Assembly: GCF_002148965.1 (NCBI RefSeq)
Contig: NZ_NGFN01000020.1
Location: 1-36,227, forward strand
Source of the DNA: Streptomyces swartbergensis
GTDB taxonomy: Bacteria; Actinomycetota; Actinomycetes; Streptomycetales; Streptomycetaceae
Direction of reading: 5' to 3'
DNA length: 36,227 nucleotides
Below are positions 31,730 to 36,227 of the stretch, in pieces. The notes below the pieces were generated by a model. The model saw nothing but the letters and a program-made list of their open reading frames with translations, was not told the DNA's origin and made no database searches. Position 1 is the stretch's first letter. Each line of letters starts with the position of its first letter. The translations under genes were made by a program, and so were the position numbers.

Positions 31730-33257
31730 CGGCCCGTGGGGCGAGGGTGCTGCCCGCGTCCTGCTGGTACTGCGTGCCCTGCCACTGCCCGAAGTCGAGC
31801 ACCCGGCTCGGGTCGTGGGCGACGAACTTCCACGGTCCGAGGTAGACGTTGTCGTGCCAGCGGTTGCCCTGCTTGTGGGTGATCGCCTCAGCCACCTTCT
31901 CGCCCTGGTACGGCGACCAGTCCGGATAGGTGCCGTAGTTGGCCAGCACCGCCATGCGGTCGCACTTCACGGTGCACTTGACGACGGACTTGTCCAGCAC
32001 GAAGCGGTTGCCGTGGATGTCCACCCGTTGGGTCTTCCACCGGCAGTCGGCGTAGAGCGGTGGCTCGGCGATCGCCGGCTTCGCGCAGCGGTCGGTGTCC
32101 CGCACCAGCAAAGTGCAGTCACCGGACGAGGTGTTGGCCGGGCTGTTGCAGAACCGGTCGGCGTTTTCCCACAGGGTGATCCCGGACCAGTTGTTCTCCA
32201 GCACGTTCCGGTAGATCTCGATCTTGTCCGTGCGGGCTCGGATCCGTGGTTCGCCGCCGGACTCGGACAGGTAGACCGTCGCGAACGGGAAGGTGTCGCC
32301 GCGGTCGGCTTCCCTGCGGCCCTCGACCCAGTTGTTCCGCCGGATCGTGTTGTTCCGGATGACGGCGTTGTAGCTGGTCTCGTAGATCAGCGCGGCACCG
32401 TCGTTGGCCTCGACCACGTTGTTCTCGATGCGGAAGTCGTTGTTGTTGGTGTCCGCCCACAACCCCGTTCCGCGGTTGTGGTGCACCCAGTTGCCGCGCA
32501 CGTCGGCGCCGTCGACGGCCCAGAACTTCACGCCCCCGGTGCAGCCGCAGCCCTTCCGCCGCCGCTCCCAGTCGCCGGTGTTGTTGCCCACGATCTCGTT
32601 GCCCTCGACCACCAGACCGCTGAGACGGCCTTCGGCCTTGTACGCGTTCATGCCGTACTGACCGTTGCCGCGCAGGCAACAGGCGCGGACCCGCTGGCGG
32701 GCACCGGCCATCAGCCCGGCGCCGGAGTTGTACTGGATCGTCGCGTGCTCGATCACCCACCCGTCGGCCGAGTCATGATTGACCACGCCCTCGTCGTGCG
32801 GCGCGACGAAACGCTGCACGGTCAGGTGGCGGATGGTGACGTCGCGGGCGGTGCCGCCGAACGCGTACTGGTTCGTCTTCCGGCCGTCGAGCACCGCGCC
32901 CGGCGCGCCGAGGTAGCGGTTCCCCTCCTTGGGGACGACCTGGGCGTAGCGGTCCGGGTCGAGCCTGTGCTTGCCCGGTCGAAGCCAGAACGTGGTGTTC
33001 GGGGGGTTGTTCTTGGTCTTCGCTACCAGGTCACCGACCACCGCGGGGTCGACCGTCACCGCGCCCGCCGGCGCCTTCGCCGGCCCGGCCGCGGGCTTGG
33101 CGCACACCCGCGCCACGGGCGTGGACGACGGCGCTGCGGTCGGCCTGGCCCGGGCGCCCGGCGTGCTCGTGTTCGTGCTCTCACAGCCGGTCGCCGCCGC
33201 CAGGGCCAGCGCCAGCGGTGCCGCCGCCCACGCCCAGTGCCGCCTCCTGATCCCCAC
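31722..33257 (-). CDS. Right-handed parallel beta-helix lipoprotein
   Basis: A 511-residue secreted protein. The N-terminus is a signal peptide (RRRHWAWAAAPLALALAAATGC) with a lipobox-like ATGC at Cys25, then a Ser/Thr/Pro/Ala linker and, from about residue 75, a pectate-lyase-like beta-helix with repeated short turns (HLTVQRF, DGWVIEHATIQYNSGAGL, SGLVVEGNEIVGNN, FRIENNVVEANDGAALI, AVIRNNTIRRNN). It should be anchored to the outer membrane face. It may bind, cut or epimerise the exported polymer; no catalytic residues are assignable. The GTG at 33257 was chosen because the signal peptide starts there. It lies 8 bases after the heparinase stop. Confidence 0.8.
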   Translation of the reverse strand: MGIRRRHWAWAAAPLALALAAATGCESTNTSTPGARARPTAAPSSTPVARVCAKPAAGPAKAPAGAVTVDPAVVGDLVAKTKNNPPNTTFWLRPGKHRLDPDRYAQVVPKEGNRYLGAPGAVLDGRKTNQYAFGGTARDVTIRHLTVQRFVAPHDEGVVNHDSADGWVIEHATIQYNSGAGLMAGARQRVRACCLRGNGQYGMNAYKAEGRLSGLVVEGNEIVGNNTGDWERRRKGCGCTGGVKFWAVDGADVRGNWVHHNRGTGLWADTNNNDFRIENNVVEANDGAALIYETSYNAVIRNNTIRRNNWVEGRREADRGDTFPFATVYLSESGGEPRIRARTDKIEIYRNVLENNWSGITLWENADRFCNSPANTSSGDCTLLVRDTDRCAKPAIAEPPLYADCRWKTQRVDIHGNRFVLDKSVVKCTVKCDRMAVLANYGTYPDWSPYQGEKVAEAITHKQGNRWHDNVYLGPWKFVAHDPSRVLDFGQWQGTQYQQDAGSTLAPRAGG

Positions 33258-33265
33258 GCGCCCCC

Positions 33266-35209
33266 CTAGCCGCGGAACCTGAGCACGGTGGTGAAGCCCT
33301 CCGCGCCCTCGGCGAAGCCGGTGCCGACCAGCGTGGTGCTGGGTTCCCTGCGCCCGAATCCGGCGGAGTACCAGCCCAGCGGCGGGTCGGTCTCGCCGCG
33401 ATGCGCCCGCCAGGACAACTGCCCGGGCAAATCGAGCACCGCGGAGCGCCCCTCGCCGTCCCGGATCCAGGTGAGCACGGCCCGGTTCCCCACCAGGTCC
33501 GCGGCGATCGCCGGGCCGAGGTGGAACGCCAGGCGTACGTCCCGGCTCGGGCCGCGCACCTCGTCGACCACCCTCAGCTCCTGGCTCGCGGCCGTCAGCT
33601 CCACCCGGCGGCGGTGCACGGAGCGCTGGTAACCGTCGTGCTCGGCACACCAGTGGGCCACCCCCTCGCCGGAGGTGTCCGCGGTCAGGACGCGGCTCCT
33701 GGCATGCCGGATCCACAGGAACGGGCCGCCGGAGACGGACTGGTCGGTGCCGTCCAGCTGCAGGGTGTTGTGGCCGAGGGTCGACCGGAAGTACTGCCGC
33801 CACTCGGGCTGCCCGTGGTAGCAGAACGTCCCCGGGTCGGCGAGCACGTCGACCCCGTCGTGCCGGACCTCCACGGACAGCGCGTCCGCGTGGGCGTGCG
33901 CGGCGATGGACAGGAAGCCGTGCGGACCACCGTCGCAGCGGCACCAGATCTCTCCCGGACCACGCAGGATGGTCATGCCCGCGTCGGCGAAGTGGGCCGG
34001 CCGGGTTGCCGGACGAATCACGGACAGTTCAGCGGGCTTGATGAGCGCGGCCAGCAGCGGGGTGCGCACATCGGTGCCGGTCACCGTCGGCCACCAGGCC
34101 AGCCGGCCGAACACGGCGTCCCCGGTGGCCAGCAGCGAGGCCCAGCGGTCGGTGCCCGCGCCGTCCACGACCAGACCGTGCCCGTCGTCCGCGTCCCCCT
34201 GGCGCGGCGGCCGTAGGCGGCTGTCCACGACGGCCGCGAGCGTGTCGGTCATCCGCAGCAGCACCGTCCGGATCGACGCGGGGACCGGCACCCCTGCGGC
34301 ATCCGCCTCGGCCACGGCGGCCAGGCCGAGTTCCAGCACCAGTCCGTGATACTCGGTGGCCAGCTCGCGGTTGAGACCGGAGTCGAAGGTGTTGCTGCGC
34401 AGATGCCGCTCCAGCGACCGCAGCGCGTCGGCTCGCCAACGCTCCGAGGAGGGGAACCACCCGAACGCGCAGGCCGCTGCGAACTGCCCGGCGGCCTCGG
34501 CGATGACGTGGTTGTTCGCCGAAGAGCCCCGGCTGGGGAAGGCGGCCAGCCAGCGCTGGTGGTGCCAGATCTGGTTCACCGCGACCGAGTTGCCCTCGAA
34601 CAGTCCGGCCGCGCCCGGCCAGCCGTCGAGCAGCCGGCGGATCCACACCCAGGACAGCAGCCGGATGCCCAGCTCGATGCCGCTGATCCAGTGCACGCCG
34701 CGCAGCGGTGAGTTGGCCGCCCACCACGACCGCAGGTGCTCGGCCACGCGCTCGGCGTACCGCTCGTTCCCGGTGATGGCGTAGGCGGCGGCGAGCACGG
34801 TGAGGTACTGATGCCGGGACAGCTCCCAGATCTGTTTGATGTCACCGACGGCGTCCTCGTTCCGGTACGGCACGTCGAAGGCGTAGCCCCACGGAGCCCG
34901 GCGCCCGGTCCTGGGGTCGTACCACCAGTCCGGGTCGGCCAGGTCGTCGCGGACCACCCCGAAGTACTCGGCGTGCCCGTACATCAGCCGGTCCGCCTCG
35001 GCGATGAGGCGTTTCGCGGCGTCCGGAGGTATCGCGGCGATCGTCCCGGCGGGCAGGACCGCGGTGAACCGGGCGCCGGTCACGCTCGGGCAGGCCGGCC
35101 GCGCCGACCGCCACCGCCGTCTGCGCACCGCGTCGACCGCCCGGCCGCCGACCTCCCGCGGTCCCATCCGGGACAGCCGCCGCAGGTACCAGCCCGCGCT
35201 CATGGTCAT
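33266..35209 (-). CDS. Heparinase II/III family polysaccharide lyase
   Basis: A 647-residue protein. The N-terminal alpha/alpha toroid has NRELATEYHGLVLELGLAAV and SANNHVIAEAAGQFAAACAF (conserved Asn-His and Tyr), and the C-terminal beta-sandwich has SIAAHAHADALSVEVRHDG and DPGTFCYHG (second His). These match the heparinase II/III lyase fold of uronate- or deoxysugar-cleaving enzymes in exopolysaccharide clusters (AlgL-like, WssF-like contexts). No signal peptide is obvious, so it may be intracellular or leave by another route. ATG 35209 overlaps the oxidoreductase stop by four bases; a second ATG six bases later is possible. Confidence 0.85.
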   Translation of the reverse strand: MTMSAGWYLRRLSRMGPREVGGRAVDAVRRRRWRSARPACPSVTGARFTAVLPAGTIAAIPPDAAKRLIAEADRLMYGHAEYFGVVRDDLADPDWWYDPRTGRRAPWGYAFDVPYRNEDAVGDIKQIWELSRHQYLTVLAAAYAITGNERYAERVAEHLRSWWAANSPLRGVHWISGIELGIRLLSWVWIRRLLDGWPGAAGLFEGNSVAVNQIWHHQRWLAAFPSRGSSANNHVIAEAAGQFAAACAFGWFPSSERWRADALRSLERHLRSNTFDSGLNRELATEYHGLVLELGLAAVAEADAAGVPVPASIRTVLLRMTDTLAAVVDSRLRPPRQGDADDGHGLVVDGAGTDRWASLLATGDAVFGRLAWWPTVTGTDVRTPLLAALIKPAELSVIRPATRPAHFADAGMTILRGPGEIWCRCDGGPHGFLSIAAHAHADALSVEVRHDGVDVLADPGTFCYHGQPEWRQYFRSTLGHNTLQLDGTDQSVSGGPFLWIRHARSRVLTADTSGEGVAHWCAEHDGYQRSVHRRRVELTAASQELRVVDEVRGPSRDVRLAFHLGPAIAADLVGNRAVLTWIRDGEGRSAVLDLPGQLSWRAHRGETDPPLGWYSAGFGRREPSTTLVGTGFAEGAEGFTTVLRFRG

Positions 35210-36222
35210 CGCGCCCTCGCCAGCGTCACCGGCGCACCGCCCGCGAGTCCGGTCTGCACGGCGAGGGTGGCCGCCGTGGTGGCGACCAGAGAGTCGAGCG
35301 GCACCGGCATCGGCCCGCCGGTCCGCACGGCCTTGACGAACGCGGCCAGCTCGGCGTTCTGGCCCTTGTCCCGGGCCTTGGGCAGCCGCGAACTGACCCA
35401 CCGCTTGCGGCCGGCCCTGCCGTCCAGATACAGCGAGGCACGGACGAAGTCGTCGAGCCGCAGCGCACGGCCGTCCGCGACCAGGTCCAGCGTCTCCTTG
35501 GGGAAGCCTGCCGGGCCGGTGGTGACGTAGCTGATGGTGGCGGTGGACCCGTCCGGGTAGCGCAGCACGACCTGGAGGTCCTCGTTGCCGGACGTGGCGA
35601 CCGCGTACACCGAGACCGGGTCGGCATCGAGCAGCCAGCTCGCCGTGTCGATGAAGTGTCCGCCCTCGCCGGCGAACCGCGAGCCCTCTCTGCCCTGCTG
35701 GAGGTACCAGCTGCCGTGCTGCAGGCGGCCCGCGTTGACCAGGTAGCGGAGGTTCGCCGGACCGGTCCGGGCGCCGAACCGCCGCCGGGCCTCCCGCAGC
35801 AGCGGTGCGAACCGGCGGTTGAAGCCCACCTGGAGCCGGTCGTTGCCGGACTCCTCCACCGCCGCGAGTACGCCGGCCAGCTCGTCCTCGGTGAGGGCCA
35901 GGGGCTTCTCCACGAACACGGTCTTGCCGGCGAGGAGTGCCCGCCGGGTCAGTTCGGCGTGCGAGCTGTGCCGGGTGACGACGAAGACCGCGTCGATGGA
36001 CTTGTCGCCGAGCACGGCGTCGAGGTCGGTGGTCGCCTCGGCGAAGCCGAACGTGCGCCGCGCGTTGGCCGCGGACAGCGCCGTCGTGGTGACGACCGTG
36101 GACAACTCGACGCCGTCGCGCTGCACCAGGTGCGGCAGCAGCATCGACGTCGCGTAGTTTCCCGCGCCGACGAACGCGAGGCGCACCGGCGTCCTGGCGG
36201 TCCGGGCCGGTATCGGCTTCAC
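35206..36222 (-). CDS. Gfo/Idh/MocA family oxidoreductase (possibly the C-terminal half of a bi-domain protein)
   Basis: At least 338 residues. N-terminal Rossmann FVGAGNYATSMLLPHL, then VVTRHSSHAELTRRALLAGKTVFVEKPLALTEDELAG with the catalytic EKP lysine, GEGGHFIDTASWLL and the C-terminal dimer domain. It oxidises or reduces a sugar or sugar nucleotide with NAD(P). The GTG at 36222 lies five bases from the window edge and the frame is still open beyond it, so the gene may continue. Actinobacterial bi-domain oxidoreductases fuse an N-terminal zinc alcohol dehydrogenase to exactly this domain, and the linker-like start (KPIPARTARTPVRL) fits that. First visible gene of the polysaccharide operon. 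Confidence 0.8.
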   Translation of the reverse strand: MKPIPARTARTPVRLAFVGAGNYATSMLLPHLVQRDGVELSTVVTTTALSAANARRTFGFAEATTDLDAVLGDKSIDAVFVVTRHSSHAELTRRALLAGKTVFVEKPLALTEDELAGVLAAVEESGNDRLQVGFNRRFAPLLREARRRFGARTGPANLRYLVNAGRLQHGSWYLQQGREGSRFAGEGGHFIDTASWLLDADPVSVYAVATSGNEDLQVVLRYPDGSTATISYVTTGPAGFPKETLDLVADGRALRLDDFVRASLYLDGRAGRKRWVSSRLPKARDKGQNAELAAFVKAVRTGGPMPVPLDSLVATTAATLAVQTGLAGGAPVTLARAR

Positions 36223-36227
36223 GTTCA

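Noticed and set aside
31233..33269. Very long plus-strand frame opposite the ligase and beta-helix genes
   Set aside because: Shadow frame; product is a low-complexity V/G/R mix and there is no operon or ribosome-site support.
18817..36227. Whether the right-hand cluster makes a glycosylated small molecule such as a macrolide sugar
   Set aside because: The flippase, polymerase/ligase, lyase, beta-helix and pyruvyltransferase argue for a polymer; no polyketide or peptide synthase genes are visible.

Overview
The window looks like the chromosome of a Streptomyces-type actinomycete. G+C is very high, third codon positions are almost all G or C, GTG starts are common, TTA codons are nearly absent, and the protein families (F420-type PPOX protein, LysE exporter, several MarR/AraC regulators, YjbR proteins) are typical of that group. 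No rRNA, tRNA, CRISPR array or intact insertion sequence was recognised.

Region 1 (1-10121) is an aromatic/amine catabolic locus around a MarR regulator (5462-6037). To the left, on the minus strand, are an aldehyde dehydrogenase, a class III extradiol dioxygenase, a fumarylacetoacetate-hydrolase-family enzyme, a group II PLP decarboxylase and the start of an acetoacetate-decarboxylase-family gene cut by the window edge. To the right, on the plus strand, are a glutamine-synthetase-like gamma-glutamyl ligase, an amino acid/amine permease and a class I glutamine amidotransferase. The first set resembles homoprotocatechuate (Hpa) meta-cleavage enzymes; the second resembles PuuA/PuuP/PuuD or the AtdA1/AtdA2 aniline pair. 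Four copies of CGTTTG-N4-CAAAT flank the three promoter regions, so the locus reads as one MarR regulon.

Region 2 (10122-18772) is a mixed accessory stretch: a MarR-LysE-methyltransferase minus-strand unit with its own inverted repeat, an AraC regulator divergent from a decayed esterase gene, two tandem YjbR genes, a PPOX-class oxidoreductase, a RarA fragment joined to an unrelated membrane tail, a P-loop kinase, about 900 bases of mostly non-coding DNA with one orphan C-terminal fragment, and a PAP2 phosphatase. Several gene remnants suggest past rearrangement.

Region 3 (18817 to the right edge) is a 15-gene minus-strand operon for a Wzx/Wzy-type exopolysaccharide. It runs from a Gfo/Idh/MocA oxidoreductase through a heparinase-like lyase, a beta-helix lipoprotein, an O-antigen-ligase-like polymerase, a GT4, a sugar C-methyltransferase, a glucose-1-phosphate cytidylyltransferase, a PIG-L deacetylase, an NAD epimerase, a DUF4910/M28-like protein, a flippase, a GT2, a pyruvyltransferase, an RmlC-type epimerase and a class III aminotransferase. 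Nine of the 14 junctions overlap by exactly four bases (ATGA/GTGA), a tenth probably overlaps by eight, and the others are gaps of 2-8 bases, so it should be one translationally coupled transcript whose promoter lies beyond the right edge. Together the genes should make a C-methylated, probably CDP-linked sugar, add amino and pyruvyl groups, assemble and export a repeat unit, polymerise it and trim or modify the polymer outside the cell.
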